Notes: generated by a model from the sequence alone, not told the origin. 64,000 nt of DNA from Chloroflexi bacterium TSY (GCA_019217005.1 JAHBNG010000036.1:1-64000); one strand, 5' to 3'; counted from the stretch's first letter, positions 46,824 to 56,204 are shown. Numbers and translations are program-made.

Positions 46824-48536
46824 CTACGCGGTCCGTGGACCACCTAAAATCGTCGCATCGGTGCCCGTCGCAATGCCTGCTAATGTGTCATTTGCCGGTT
46901 TGTTGCGAAAACCAGGAGAACGCCGTAGCCGCACAACCGTCAAGGTACGGATCAGATCACCCAATTCAAATTTGCCTCCTGGTGGCGGGACAGGATCAAC
47001 TACCTCCTGCAAGAGCGGCTGCCCTGCTGGTGTGAATTGGGCCAACCAGCCCGTAACGGTCTGCCCACTCGTTAATTCACCCCGTACCTGCCACCAGACG
47101 AGCTGATCGACACGACTCGATTGGCTGTTCGTCACCTCTAAAATCGCGCCACTTGTCACCCGTCCCAGGACGTCGTTGTCTGGTTTCCCCACATAGCCAG
47201 GAGAGCGGCGGATATTAATCACATTGAGTGTACGCACCCGGGCACCCTGCCGCCATTGAGCAGCTTGCGGCAACGTTGCGCGCCAGCGATAGTTATTGTT
47301 CAAGGCAGCTCGGAAATCATTAATGACGCCCTGTTTCCCATCAATGAACCAACGGTCGATGCGCGGCCAACGATAGAGGATCAGCGCTCGTATCTGCTGA
47401 TTGCCTTGCCGTCGATTCCAGGCATCAATCTCGCCGTACGCTTGTTGTACCCAGCCGCTATTGCTATTTTGCCACGGGTCATCTTCGTCCGTTTCGGTGA
47501 TGTAAAGCGGTAAATGTCGCATCGTTTGGGGCACGACATCCATAAAATCCTGATAGGTACGGAAATGAAATCGTCGGTTTTGGAAGGGTGGATTCATCCG
47601 CTGTTCACTGCGAATTAGGTTCGGGTCGGCACCATGCGTATATGTGTGTAGGGTGATGCCATCGACGCCATCGGGGCCAAGTAAATCGAGAATGTCGTGG
47701 AAATATTGAATCCAGTCACCAGCCGGGTTCCCAGCATAGGTGGTTTGATTGTTCCAAGGTGCAACTGCTCCGATCAACACCTGATCGTCTTCATGGCCAG
47801 GAACCTGATGGATTGCGTCGCGGCAGAGACGATAATAACGGGCATAGAGTTCGGGAGTAATGACTTCGCGAGCGGCAGACGCTTGCATTGGTTGAGGGGT
47901 TGCTGCTGGCTCTAGGGAGGAAAGTTCTCCAGATTCACTTTCATCGCCTTGTGGGGAGTGAATGGCATTAAAACGTTCTGGAACACCGCGCCCAAATTGA
48001 TCACGTTGAAGCAATTCACGATCGCTCAGCCATGATTCAGCAAAGAGTTGGGAATCCCCCATTCCTCCACTGACAAAGCGCAAGACTTGGCCCACAATGC
48101 TCTTCGTGCGGGAGTGGCCAGACGGTCGGCGTTCACTCGATGTGGTCATTGGTGCAGCTGCGGAGATTGGGCTTGCCGATTGGGCAAAGTTAAGCGGGGG
48201 ACGCTCGACATGAAAGTTCATCTCATTGCCAACGATCCAGATCTTGCAACCAGGGCTGGCTTCAACATAGTTGGCACACCGTTGCGCAAAATTTTCATAT
48301 TCGCGGCTGTTTGGAATTGTACCATTTGGCTCGTAGCCGTTGTTGAGACGGCAAATGATTCCCAGATTCTGATTGCTCCAGGGGAAAAAATTCTTACCGC
48401 TCCGGTTTTGTGGGTCGTGACCAATCTCTTCAGTAAAGACAATCCAACCTGGCTTGCCTGCATCGAGCATGTGGCGTTCGCCACCAGGTTCGTGAATACC
48501 AAAAATATACTCTGAATCAAAAAGGGGACGAGGCAT
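46824..48536 (-). CDS. glycoside-hydrolase clan A-like domain with SH3-like repeats (5' part of a split gene)
   Basis: The first 400 residues form a TIM-barrel glycosidase-like domain, with a putative acid/base Glu in WIVGNEMNFH and a nucleophile Glu in PLYITETDED. HTYTHGADPN and LILYRWPRIDRW are supporting strands. Two SH3-like units follow. The frame ends at 46824 after ILGGPRTA. One extra base at about 46828 continues as VDGLIWWQVRTTAGG up to the poly-G tract. The whole protein would be about 1100 residues: glycosidase-like, five or six SH3, M23. The exact GH family is not assigned. Confidence 0.75.
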   Translation of the reverse strand: MPRPLFDSEYIFGIHEPGGERHMLDAGKPGWIVFTEEIGHDPQNRSGKNFFPWSNQNLGIICRLNNGYEPNGTIPNSREYENFAQRCANYVEASPGCKIWIVGNEMNFHVERPPLNFAQSASPISAAAPMTTSSERRPSGHSRTKSIVGQVLRFVSGGMGDSQLFAESWLSDRELLQRDQFGRGVPERFNAIHSPQGDESESGELSSLEPAATPQPMQASAAREVITPELYARYYRLCRDAIHQVPGHEDDQVLIGAVAPWNNQTTYAGNPAGDWIQYFHDILDLLGPDGVDGITLHTYTHGADPNLIRSEQRMNPPFQNRRFHFRTYQDFMDVVPQTMRHLPLYITETDEDDPWQNSNSGWVQQAYGEIDAWNRRQGNQQIRALILYRWPRIDRWFIDGKQGVINDFRAALNNNYRWRATLPQAAQWRQGARVRTLNVINIRRSPGYVGKPDNDVLGRVTSGAILEVTNSQSSRVDQLVWWQVRGELTSGQTVTGWLAQFTPAGQPLLQEVVDPVPPPGGKFELGDLIRTLTVVRLRRSPGFRNKPANDTLAGIATGTDATILGGPRTA

Positions 48537-48589
48537 AAGACTCTCTCAAGAATAAATTAACGGTTCTTTGAGGTTTTGTGGGGGAAACA

Positions 48590-48629
48590 TTGGTTAGCTG
48601 GTTAGTTTGTTAACCAACCAGCTAACCAA
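48590..48629. repeat. perfect hairpin upstream of the glycosidase-like gene
   Basis: TTGGTTAGCTGGTTAG and CTAACCAACCAGC-type arms pair over about 18 bases with a small loop. It lies 54 bp upstream of the start codon on the minus strand. It could be an operator, an attenuator or a fold-back repeat. Confidence 0.5.
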
Positions 48630-48925
48630 CAAACCAACTGACAACCACACAATTCCTCAGACAATCAAATTGACTTTGTGTATCTGCTCTATACGATAAA
48701 TGATAGCGGACAAATCATAGCACGAAAGAAACTCTCTGTCCACAGAAACAAAGATTATATATTCTATGATTCTATGAAGGTAGGAGCCATACCAAGAACT
48801 GAATTGATTTTATGGTATACTATGCAATCATTGAACCTGATTAAGCCGCCAGCGATCAGTCACGCAGCCGTCAGCCTATTCGTTGGGTCTCAAGAGGCAG
48901 CAAGCTGAAGGTTGACGGCTACCAG
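48630..48925. other. intergenic stretch without a gene
   Basis: The stretch is A/T-rich with no coding sequence. There is a short fragment with GCCGTCAGCCT and GGTTGACGGCT that may be a worn inverted repeat. Nothing else stands out. Confidence 0.4.
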
Positions 48926-49053
48926 CTATAGAAGTTCAGATAATGTTTTTCCACGCAAAACAGTAGCTTGTCAGCATTGCAGCCGGTCAGCCAGAGAGCT
49001 GACCGGCTGCAATGCCATCCATGACAGGAAAATCTTTTCCTGAATGGCTATAG
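48926..49053 (-). repeat. MITE-F copy 3
   Basis: This 128-bp element lies between CTATAGAAGTTCAGATAATG and TCCTGAATGGCTATAG, inverted relative to copies 1 and 2. It ends 25 bp upstream of the KDPG aldolase start and so replaces the native promoter region, as copy 1 does for the regulator at 1886. Confidence 0.85.
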
Positions 49054-49078
49054 AACAATCAAATCGGAGCCCATACGA

Positions 49079-49744
49079 ATGGTTGAAGGACGCGAGCAAC
49101 AACTTTCTATTGAGGAAGCCATCCAACGCATCAAGCAAATCGGGATCATTGCGATTGTACGCGGCAATTTCCCATTGGATGAGATCATCGAAATTGGCGA
49201 TGCTTTATTGGCTGCACCCGTGCAAGTGATGGAAATCACCATGAATAGCACAAATGCTTTAAGCGCGATTTCTGATCTACGCAAACGCTATGGCGAGAAC
49301 ATGTTAATCGGTGCTGGCACGGTTCGCACAGCAGCACAACTTGATGAAGCTGTCGAAGCTGGTGCTCAATTTACTGTGGCCCCCAACTTTGATCGAGCGT
49401 CTGTCGAGCGTGCTAAGGCGCTTGGCGTATTGCATTTGCCAGGCATCTTCACACCAACAGAAGCGCAAAACGCCTATGAAGCAGGGTGTCGTGTGTTGAA
49501 GCTCTTTCCATCAGATTCGGTTGGACCGGGTTATCTGAAAGCTATGCGTGCGCCGCTGAATGATATCGAATTTGTGCCCACGGGTGGGATCAACGTTGAC
49601 AATATCAAATCATATGCTCAAGCAGGTGCAGTGGCAGTTGGTCTAGGGAGTTCTCTTATTCCACGCAAATGGTCAAGTGCGGAAATCATCTCTCGGGCGC
49701 GGCAATTACGCACAAATTGGGAAGCGGGAAAGAGTTCAGCGTAG
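49079..49744 (+). CDS. eda: 2-dehydro-3-deoxyphosphogluconate (KDPG) aldolase
   Basis: This is a 221-residue class I aldolase that splits KDPG to pyruvate and glyceraldehyde 3-phosphate. Catalytic Glu is in VQVMEITMNS. The phosphate/pyruvate sites are in GAGTVRTAAQLDEAVEAGAQ and FTVAPNFD. The Schiff-base Lys is residue 141 in CRVLKLFPSD. FVPTGGINVDN and the C-terminal VGLGSSLI are typical. MITE-F covers the promoter region. It pairs functionally with the ManD-type dehydratase at 36931. 2-keto-4-hydroxyglutarate aldolase activity is also common in the family. Confidence 0.92.
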   Translation: MVEGREQQLSIEEAIQRIKQIGIIAIVRGNFPLDEIIEIGDALLAAPVQVMEITMNSTNALSAISDLRKRYGENMLIGAGTVRTAAQLDEAVEAGAQFTVAPNFDRASVERAKALGVLHLPGIFTPTEAQNAYEAGCRVLKLFPSDSVGPGYLKAMRAPLNDIEFVPTGGINVDNIKSYAQAGAVAVGLGSSLIPRKWSSAEIISRARQLRTNWEAGKSSA

Positions 49745-49745
49745 G

Positions 49746-51158
49746 ATGCAATATCCACATCGACCCGATTCTATGCGTGGGTTTCGCAATACGACACAAT
49801 CCGATCGACTAGCCCCGCTCATGGTGATGTGGGTCATTCTGGGTAGCCTAGCATTTGCGCATTGGTTGATACAGCTTACACTTCTTCTCAAGCCCATCGA
49901 AGAGATCACAACACTCTTAACAATTGATGATACATATTATTATCTGCTGACAGCGTGGAACCTAAAGGCAGTCGGTTTTGCTACGTTTGATGGCATCAAT
50001 TCAACCAATGGTGTTCAGTTTCTTTGGTTTACCCTGCTCGCTGGACTCGCCTATCTTGTCTCGACAAAAACGGCATTGCTCTATTTTGCTATTGCACTCT
50101 GCATCACGTTCAATGTTCTTTGCTACCTGGTGATTGGTGCAATCGGTCACCTACTTCGGCGTCCTGTGTTCGCGCTGTTGATGGCACTTTTCTGGTCCCT
50201 CCACACTTTTTATGTCAAACAAGCGATCTTTGGCATGGAAAATGCGCTCCATGCATTGGTCTTCTGGGTTGTTGTTTGGCAACTCATTCGGTTCTTTGTC
50301 AGCATTCAGCCAGCACGGAGGGGACCGCCAGATCCATTTGAAAAACTAAACGAAAAAGCGCTGATAGCCCAAGCTGTTGACCCGGGTGTGGGTCGCAATC
50401 TGCTAAATAGTGCAGCCTTGAGCAAAGCAAGCTCGATTGCGCGAGTCAACGCACGCAAAATACTCACCGAACTACCTGTTTTATCCCCAAATATTCTAGC
50501 GCTTGCCCTCATTTTAGTCTTGAATAGTTGGGCACGTCTTGACGCAGCAATCTTCTCTGTTGTTCTCTATTTATTTGCTATCACAATATGGTTCATGCAA
50601 GACCCACACCCAAATGCTGCTTGGCACAATCATACTGTCTGGCTGATCTTGTCTATCATCTTGGCTGGATTGGGATTTGTGATCCAAAGTCTGGGCTTTT
50701 TTTGGTTAGGCGGCTCACCATACCCGGTCTCGGCCCTGGTCAAAACGCTCGATGCAGAGCCCGGACTGCCAGAAGATGCGCTGGCGCAATTGCTCCGTTA
50801 TATCGAAATCAGCCTTCCACCCAACCTGTTTATCATCGAACTACCTACTATCGAAAAATTACCCCTTTCGACAGAACTTATTGTAAGCGTATCGGCACCG
50901 CTTCTTGTGATTGTCACGTTCCACATGGTCTATCGTTTTGACACTGGACGTCGGATTTTACGGCAAACCTGGTATGGTCTCTTGACTGGCTATATTGTCT
51001 ATCATTTCGTGATTCTCATGACGGGTGCGCAATATGAAGGGTACTTTACCTGGTATCGCTCGCCTCTCTATATCTTCTGGCTCTTTACTTTTTCTCTTGC
51101 TCTGATCAATATTATCGATAGTATCCCCAAAAAAGCCGATCGGTTGTCCAGGAAGTAG
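49746..51158 (+). CDS. polytopic membrane protein, glycosyltransferase-C-like (5' part)
   Basis: This is a 470-residue protein with about ten membrane helices, starting one base after the aldolase stop. Features are WVILGSLAFAHWLIQLTLLL, an acidic periplasmic loop TIDDTYYYLLTAWN (an Asp-rich first loop as in GT-C enzymes) and HWLIQ-type aromatic helices. The frame ends at a TAG after KKADRLSRK. A single base change in the A6 run at 51126-51131 would join it to 51161-51577. It is probably a dolichyl-/polyprenyl-phosphate-sugar-dependent mannosyltransferase relative. No catalytic motif proves it. Confidence 0.65.
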   Translation: MQYPHRPDSMRGFRNTTQSDRLAPLMVMWVILGSLAFAHWLIQLTLLLKPIEEITTLLTIDDTYYYLLTAWNLKAVGFATFDGINSTNGVQFLWFTLLAGLAYLVSTKTALLYFAIALCITFNVLCYLVIGAIGHLLRRPVFALLMALFWSLHTFYVKQAIFGMENALHALVFWVVVWQLIRFFVSIQPARRGPPDPFEKLNEKALIAQAVDPGVGRNLLNSAALSKASSIARVNARKILTELPVLSPNILALALILVLNSWARLDAAIFSVVLYLFAITIWFMQDPHPNAAWHNHTVWLILSIILAGLGFVIQSLGFFWLGGSPYPVSALVKTLDAEPGLPEDALAQLLRYIEISLPPNLFIIELPTIEKLPLSTELIVSVSAPLLVIVTFHMVYRFDTGRRILRQTWYGLLTGYIVYHFVILMTGAQYEGYFTWYRSPLYIFWLFTFSLALINIIDSIPKKADRLSRK

Positions 51159-51160
51159 CG

Positions 51161-51577
51161 ATGGGAACAATCATGGGAATCATTTTTGTTACGTCGATCA
51201 TTCAATTTGTCAACTCAACTCTAAATGAAACACCCGATCCCGAGCACCTCTATTCTGTCCGCTATGAGGCAGCACGCTGGTTAACAAAAAACTCTTCACC
51301 AGAGACGATCTTTGCAGCTTGGAATGCGGGCCAGTTAGGCTATTTTTCGGATCGTACGGTGATCAATTTAAACGGACTGATCAACAGCATTGACTATTAT
51401 GAAGAAGTGCTTAGTGGTAACAAAGAATTGCTTGACTACTTACAGGAACAAGGAGTTCATTACATTGTTGATTATGAAGACAATCCCCTGACGCGTAGTC
51501 TGCCAATTGTCCATGAGTTTCCACAGGCTGGCAAACGGTGGCTGAAGATCTGGCAGGTGCCTGTGGCTGAGAAGTAA
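51161..51577 (+). CDS. C-terminal part of the polytopic membrane protein
   Basis: One hydrophobic helix (MGIIFVTSIIQFVN) is followed by a soluble domain, YEAARWLTKNSSPETIFAAW, then NAGQLGYFSDRTVINLNGL and YLQEQGVHYIVDYEDNPLTR. That is the usual extracytoplasmic C-terminus of GT-39/ArnT-like membrane glycosyltransferases. It is most likely one gene with 49746-51158, split by a frameshift at the A6 run, rather than a separate protein. Confidence 0.7.
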   Translation: MGTIMGIIFVTSIIQFVNSTLNETPDPEHLYSVRYEAARWLTKNSSPETIFAAWNAGQLGYFSDRTVINLNGLINSIDYYEEVLSGNKELLDYLQEQGVHYIVDYEDNPLTRSLPIVHEFPQAGKRWLKIWQVPVAEK

Positions 51578-51578
51578 G

Positions 51579-51746
51579 AACCTATCCGAAAAGTGGCTAT
51601 AAGTCCGACCAGCTTCTCGGGTGAGAATGCACGGGAGTGTGCCCCAAAGTGTGTAAACGCAGCGGTTCTCTGACTGAACAGTATTCATTTGCACACTTTG
51701 TGGTACACACTCGAATGCACCATCACGGAACTTTTCGGATAATCAC
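51579..51746 (+). repeat. MITE-C copy interrupted by MITE-D
   Basis: The MITE-C arms CCTATCCGAAAAGTGG and GAACTTTTCGGATAA bracket a MITE-D element at 51633-51712. MITE-D is flanked by an exact 8-bp duplication GAATGCAC (51625-51632, 51713-51720). Removing MITE-D and one GAATGCAC gives a normal 80-bp MITE-C. Confidence 0.88.
51633..51712 (+). repeat. MITE-D copy 2, 8-bp target duplication
   Basis: This 80-bp element begins GGGAGTGTGCCCCAAAGTGTG and ends CACACTTTGTGGTACACACTC. The 8-bp duplication GAATGCAC is exact. Its terminal sequence and duplication size would suit an IS256-like or IS1595-like parent, but no parent is present in the window. Confidence 0.9.
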
Positions 51747-51752
51747 CAAGGA

Positions 51753-53270
51753 ATGATGAGTCTAGAGAATTTGCCCCCTGATTTATTTCCGAAAGCTGTC
51801 GTTCGTCATGATGATTTACGCTATCTGCTCCAGAATCTCCAGAGACGACAGCACTGTGCGATCTTGGGTGCAAGCAACATGGGTAAATCTACCCTCTTAA
51901 ACTCGTTGGCAACTCCACAAGGGCGTATCTTGTGTCACACGCCCAATGAACCACAGAATCAGGAACCAATCGTTGTCTTTGTGGACTGTTTAGAAGCAGC
52001 TAATAGTGAACATGCATTGTATGCAGTGCTGATGCGTCGCATCGTAGAGGAATTTGATAACAGCAGATTACAAGCGGATAATATCAGTAAGTCGACGTCA
52101 GTTGGAACAGCGAATCTAGCGGAAGAGCTCCATCAACTCCATACAAATCTACTGCATGAAGAGAGCGATATTGCCATACGTTCTGCATTTGCCAGCGGCA
52201 TTCGACGACTCATGCAAACTATTCCGAACCGCATTATCATCATCTTGGATGAGTTTGACGATACATTTCGCGCTCTTCCCCCTTGGCTCTTCCGCCATTT
52301 GCGAGCGGTCAGCAATGCCCATACAAATGTCCAATTTGTGATCGCCACAACCCATCGGCTGACGGAGTTGCGCAACGACGACGAAACATATGAATTCCGC
52401 GAAATGTTCCATCTTGCCACAAGAACGCTCCATCTCCTAAACGACGAAGATTCAGGGCGTATGCTTGCCTATTTGGACCAGCGTCATGCCGACCGGCTTA
52501 AAGTTGATGTTGGCTTACAAGTTACAGCGTTGGCAGGTGGGCATCCCGGTCTTTTAGAGAGGCTGTATGGAGTTCTCCTGCAAAAACAAACGGAACAGCA
52601 AACAGGACAAGCAGGAGGGTCGCTTACTGTTATCTCACCAAACGATCCGATTCGGATGGATGATGATCCATTACATGCCCGATCTCTTTATTTGGATACG
52701 CCCGATTTAGAGGAATTATACCAAGAACCATCCATCCAAAAGGAGTGTGAACGCTTGTGGCAAGAACTGGAAGAGTCGGAACGCGTCGTGCTCTTGGAGT
52801 TGATTCAGAATCCGGCTAATTTTGAGCAATCCCACCACCATGAAGCGTGGCTCTCTCTGGTTGATAAGGACATTCTGTCCGCAGAGGAAGATAGCTCCTT
52901 ATTCAGTCCACTGTTTGCACACTTTATTGCCCGAACCTATTCAAACCAATCCACAACATCAGCAAAACCTACACCAAATCCCACAACCGGAATCGTCTGC
53001 GACCTTGAAACAGAACAAATTTGGGTCGATGGTGAAGAGATTACATGGCTACTTGGCAGTGAGCACCAGCGACGCCTCATCCTCTTGCTCTACAGCAAAG
53101 CGGGCGCAGTCTGCCGTTATGACGAGATAGCCGAAACGATCTGGGGCGTCGGCGAAGGCGTCACCCCTGGAGCTATCCGCGAATTGGCAAACCGCACCCG
53201 CAAAAAACTTCCTGATCCCGATCTGATCGTAACCGTTCCTGGTGAGGGTTACAGATTGGTGGTTCAGTAG
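51753..53270 (+). CDS. AAA ATPase with C-terminal winged-helix DNA-binding domain
   Basis: This is a 505-residue protein. Walker A is in CAILGASNMGKSTLLN (about residues 36-51). Walker B is in RIIIILDEFDDTF (about 163-175), followed by a sensor-1-type VIATTHRLTEL. The C-terminal 90 residues form an OmpR/PhoB-type winged helix (EITWLLGSEHQRRLILLLYS, then VTPGAIRELANRTRKKL and DLIVTVPGEGYRLVVQ). ATPase-winged helix proteins of this STAND-like build are sensors or regulators of conflict and stress responses. It may start at the second ATG (51756). No neighbour points to the target. Confidence 0.85.
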   Translation: MMSLENLPPDLFPKAVVRHDDLRYLLQNLQRRQHCAILGASNMGKSTLLNSLATPQGRILCHTPNEPQNQEPIVVFVDCLEAANSEHALYAVLMRRIVEEFDNSRLQADNISKSTSVGTANLAEELHQLHTNLLHEESDIAIRSAFASGIRRLMQTIPNRIIIILDEFDDTFRALPPWLFRHLRAVSNAHTNVQFVIATTHRLTELRNDDETYEFREMFHLATRTLHLLNDEDSGRMLAYLDQRHADRLKVDVGLQVTALAGGHPGLLERLYGVLLQKQTEQQTGQAGGSLTVISPNDPIRMDDDPLHARSLYLDTPDLEELYQEPSIQKECERLWQELEESERVVLLELIQNPANFEQSHHHEAWLSLVDKDILSAEEDSSLFSPLFAHFIARTYSNQSTTSAKPTPNPTTGIVCDLETEQIWVDGEEITWLLGSEHQRRLILLLYSKAGAVCRYDEIAETIWGVGEGVTPGAIRELANRTRKKLPDPDLIVTVPGEGYRLVVQ

Positions 53271-53274
53271 TACT

Positions 53275-53697
53275 TTATAGCACCTTATTTTCACAATTTG
53301 AGTTGATATTGTCGTTTCCCCAACCGCCGTTGTATCGATCATCGTTGCCTTGACCACAATTGAGAGTATCTCGGCCGTTGTTTCCTCTCAGGAGATCATT
53401 GCCTTTGCCGCCATTTAGGCTATCATCGCCTCCGTCACCATAAATTTCGTCAGCACCGTCACCACCACAAATGACGTCGTTGCCGCCCCTACCTTCGATG
53501 ATATCATTGCCACCCAGACCGTGAATAACATCATCGTTTGGTGTACCTTGCAGTACATTGTTGCCGCTTGTCCCGACAATGGTGGCCACCAGACCTTGGC
53601 ACATAACAGATTGGGCATTGATGGTGTTGGCTTGACCACTCATCGCAACAGTCGAGATTAACATAGCCGCAGCAGCTATCATAATAATGCGTTTCAT
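53275..53697 (-). CDS. secreted RTX-like calcium-binding repeat protein
   Basis: This is a 140-residue protein. The start at 53697 follows AAAGGA. The signal peptide is MKRIIMIAAAAMLISTVAMSG. The mature part is six or seven GGxGxD-type nonapeptides (HGLGGNDIIEGRGGNDVICG, then GDGADEIYGDGGDDSLNGGK), which form a calcium-stabilised beta-roll. No enzymatic domain accompanies them. It is convergent with the ATPase gene with only 4 bp between the stop codons. The role is unknown; it may be a structural or adhesive surface protein. Confidence 0.85.
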   Translation of the reverse strand: MKRIIMIAAAAMLISTVAMSGQANTINAQSVMCQGLVATIVGTSGNNVLQGTPNDDVIHGLGGNDIIEGRGGNDVICGGDGADEIYGDGGDDSLNGGKGNDLLRGNNGRDTLNCGQGNDDRYNGGWGNDNINSNCENKVL

Positions 53698-53868
53698 AAT
53701 AATTGTCCTTTCGCGAATAATAGATTTGAAAGATAAGGGTCTTCGCGACAAAGTGTACAAGCGATGAATTCGTGGTACGTGATACGTGGTGCGTCAAGCG
53801 ATCCGGTACACGCCACATATCACGTTGTCAAGTAGACTATCTCGCGTAGAGCCAAAGATAATTATAAA

Positions 53869-53947
53869 GAGTGTGTCTCAAGGTGTATGAATGGTGATCG
53901 CCTAGTCAAAGAGTCTGCTTCATTTACATACTTTGCGGTACACGCTC
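53869..53947 (+). repeat. MITE-D copy 3 (diverged)
   Basis: It begins GAGTGTGTCTCAAGGTGTATG and ends CATACTTTGCGGTACACGCTC, 79 bp. It lies in the gene-free stretch 53698-54617. No clear target duplication is visible. Confidence 0.7.
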
Positions 53948-54050
53948 TTTTTATATATGGGTAATTGTTACCTGCTCATATGATACTCTTCACGGGGTAG
54001 ATTCTCTGGGAGTTAGAAACAGAAATCGGCTCAATTCGGCTCAAGTTATA

Positions 54051-54132
54051 GGACGGTGTCCCAGATTGTGTCTAAATATGCGTTTGCTCTTACGGCGCAA
54101 TTCGCTTTTACACAATTTGTGGTATACCACCG
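54051..54132 (+). repeat. MITE-D copy 4 (diverged)
   Basis: It begins GGACGGTGTCCCAGATTGTG and ends CACAATTTGTGGTATACCACC. It is about 82 bp and clearly less similar than copies 1 and 2. Confidence 0.65.
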
Positions 54133-54617
54133 TAGATGTAGTGCATAAAGAAAAACGGCTCTTCGGGAATTGAGGGGGATGACAGACTCGAAAATGGCTA
54201 GCGCCGGTTGAGTCAGAAAACGTTGACGAATCGTGTTCGGCATGTTGAGACAACGTGTTCTCCTCTCCATTAAACTGGTTCACACAAGCAGTTGCACCCA
54301 AACTTGCTGCAGAAGTACAACAAGTATCCAGGGTGCTGATCAATGCCGCTTCATTCACGCTAGCACCGCAAATACCGCCTCTGTCTATAGATAAGAATGC
54401 TCCAGCCAATTAGACCACTGCAAAGAATCACCTTCATTTCTCATCTATAGCGGTTTAAGGCTTTTCCAACAATTGGAATCCCTAATTTTATCTGGAAAAG
54501 CTCAAGCCATTCCAGAGAGGTCGACTTGGCAAATTAGGGATTTATTTCTCTGGAATGACCCAACCATAGTTCGTGGCGCAATTTACTCTGGGTGTGCGAC
54601 TGCAGAGGAATGAAGCC
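54133..54617. other. gap before the MFS gene
   Basis: A minus-strand open stretch of 122 codons covers 54041-54409 but overlaps MITE-D and has no recognisable domain; I do not accept it as a gene. Near 54475-54550 there is an inverted repeat around AATCCCTAATTT / AAATTAGGGATT with CCAGAGA/TCTCTGG, just upstream of the MFS start, possibly another small repeat or an operator. Confidence 0.4.
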
Positions 54618-56147
54618 ATGACAGCTATTGTAGATACCCTCTCAACTGAAAATCTGATCATCTTTGCCTTTATGATTTATTTACTTGGAGTGGCGACACC
54701 CGTCATATTGCTCCGAGCAATTGCCCAAAACCACCAAGATACATGTTTTCTCACTGTCATCCTGTGGGGTATTGTGATGCATATAATATGCAAGCATTAC
54801 ATCTTCCAAATTTTTAGATTTCCTGTGACAAAGTCAAACAATCCCATTGCAGAATCGGTCAGGCAGAGCCCTAATCCTTCGCCAGATTTATCTACCTCCA
54901 AGCTTGTCAGCATAAGTATCCTCACTCGTCTACTCGTCGATACAGGTGTTCAGCTATTCAACCCCTTCTTATCCATTATCGCCAAAGGATTGGGCATTGA
55001 CTTCGTTGCGCTCGGTCAGCTTGTCAGTCTGCGTAGTTTGATGGGGCTTCTCGCGCCTCTCTTTGGTGCCCAAGCCGATCGGAGAGGCTATCGCAACGTT
55101 TTACGAGCGTCACTCTATATTGGCGCTGTAGGCGTTATCATCATTGGTTTGAGCTGGGAATTTTGGCATGTGGTGATTGGCATGATTCTCTGGGGGATTG
55201 GGCTTGCCGCATTTGCGCCAACATTGCAGGCCTACATGAGCGCGCGATTGCCATACGCAAGACGAGCGCGCGTAATCGGTATTGTCGAATACGCGTGGGC
55301 TTTGGCTGGTATTGTTGGTCTTTATAGCATCGGTTGGCTCATTCAACTATACGGTTGGAGAACGCCTTTCTTCGTGCTAGGTGGAGGGATGGGAATTGCG
55401 GGGCTGTTCTTTGGTTTGCTGCCATCGGCGCGAAATGGGGCTCAACAGAAAAGTTTTATCTCACCTCTCTCAGAACAGATACAGGATAAAACGTCGTTGG
55501 CTGAAGATATGAGTCTGACGACTCAGAGCAGAGTCCTCAGGTCTTGGTCTGTTATAGTTCGTTTTTTTCAATTGGGCTCCAATGCGCGGTCCGCTTATGC
55601 CAACATGATCGGTGGCACATTTCTCTATTTTGGTGCAATGCAGGTTTTTGCCGCATATGGGGTTTGGCTGGCGAACGAATATCATCTGCCTCCAAGTAGT
55701 CTGGGGACGGTGGCTCTTCTTTTAGGCTTTGCAGATCTATGCGGAAGTGTGCTTGTTAGCCTGATAACAGACCGCTTTGGCAAGCGGCGCAGCGTGATCG
55801 TTGGTGGGATTTGCGCAGCAATCGGCTTTTTACTCATGCCTATTCTCAACGTAAATATTGCTTTAGCTGTGTTAAGCATTGCCTTGGCAAGGGGGTGCTT
55901 CGAATTTGCAATTGTCAGCAACATTAGCCTCATCAGCGAGCAAGTTCCGGCACAACGAGGCAAAGTAATGGCCTTATCTGTAGCAATCAACTTGGTCGGA
56001 ACAACAGTGGCTGCAACGTCTGGACCTTGGCTCTATCAAGGATATGATGTTTGGGGGCTGAGCGTTGTTTCAGCTTTCACCAGCTTTATTGGTCTTGTCA
56101 TCTATTGGAGCATGGTGAAAGAGTCAGGGGAAATGATTGATTGTTGA
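54618..56147 (+). CDS. MFS transporter with extended N-terminus
   Basis: This is a 509-residue protein. The start at 54618 follows GAGGAA. Two hydrophobic helices (about residues 12-65) precede the usual twelve-helix part, which starts at SISILTRLLVDTGVQLFNPF. The family loop is APLFGAQADRRGYRNVLRAS, and the second-half counterpart is VSLITDRFGKRRSVIVGGIC. This suggests 14 helices or a retained extra hairpin. The substrate is unknown. It is convergent with the animal-type peroxidase gene. Confidence 0.85.
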   Translation: MTAIVDTLSTENLIIFAFMIYLLGVATPVILLRAIAQNHQDTCFLTVILWGIVMHIICKHYIFQIFRFPVTKSNNPIAESVRQSPNPSPDLSTSKLVSISILTRLLVDTGVQLFNPFLSIIAKGLGIDFVALGQLVSLRSLMGLLAPLFGAQADRRGYRNVLRASLYIGAVGVIIIGLSWEFWHVVIGMILWGIGLAAFAPTLQAYMSARLPYARRARVIGIVEYAWALAGIVGLYSIGWLIQLYGWRTPFFVLGGGMGIAGLFFGLLPSARNGAQQKSFISPLSEQIQDKTSLAEDMSLTTQSRVLRSWSVIVRFFQLGSNARSAYANMIGGTFLYFGAMQVFAAYGVWLANEYHLPPSSLGTVALLLGFADLCGSVLVSLITDRFGKRRSVIVGGICAAIGFLLMPILNVNIALAVLSIALARGCFEFAIVSNISLISEQVPAQRGKVMALSVAINLVGTTVAATSGPWLYQGYDVWGLSVVSAFTSFIGLVIYWSMVKESGEMIDC

Positions 56148-56204
56148 TGGCGGACGGTGGATCGTCAAAGACCATCCACCGTCCACGAGTCTAGTGGCAC
56201 ATTC

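Noticed and set aside
54041..54409. Minus-strand open stretch of 122 codons
   Set aside because: It overlaps MITE-D copy 4, has no ribosome site, no domain and an atypical composition; it is most likely chance.
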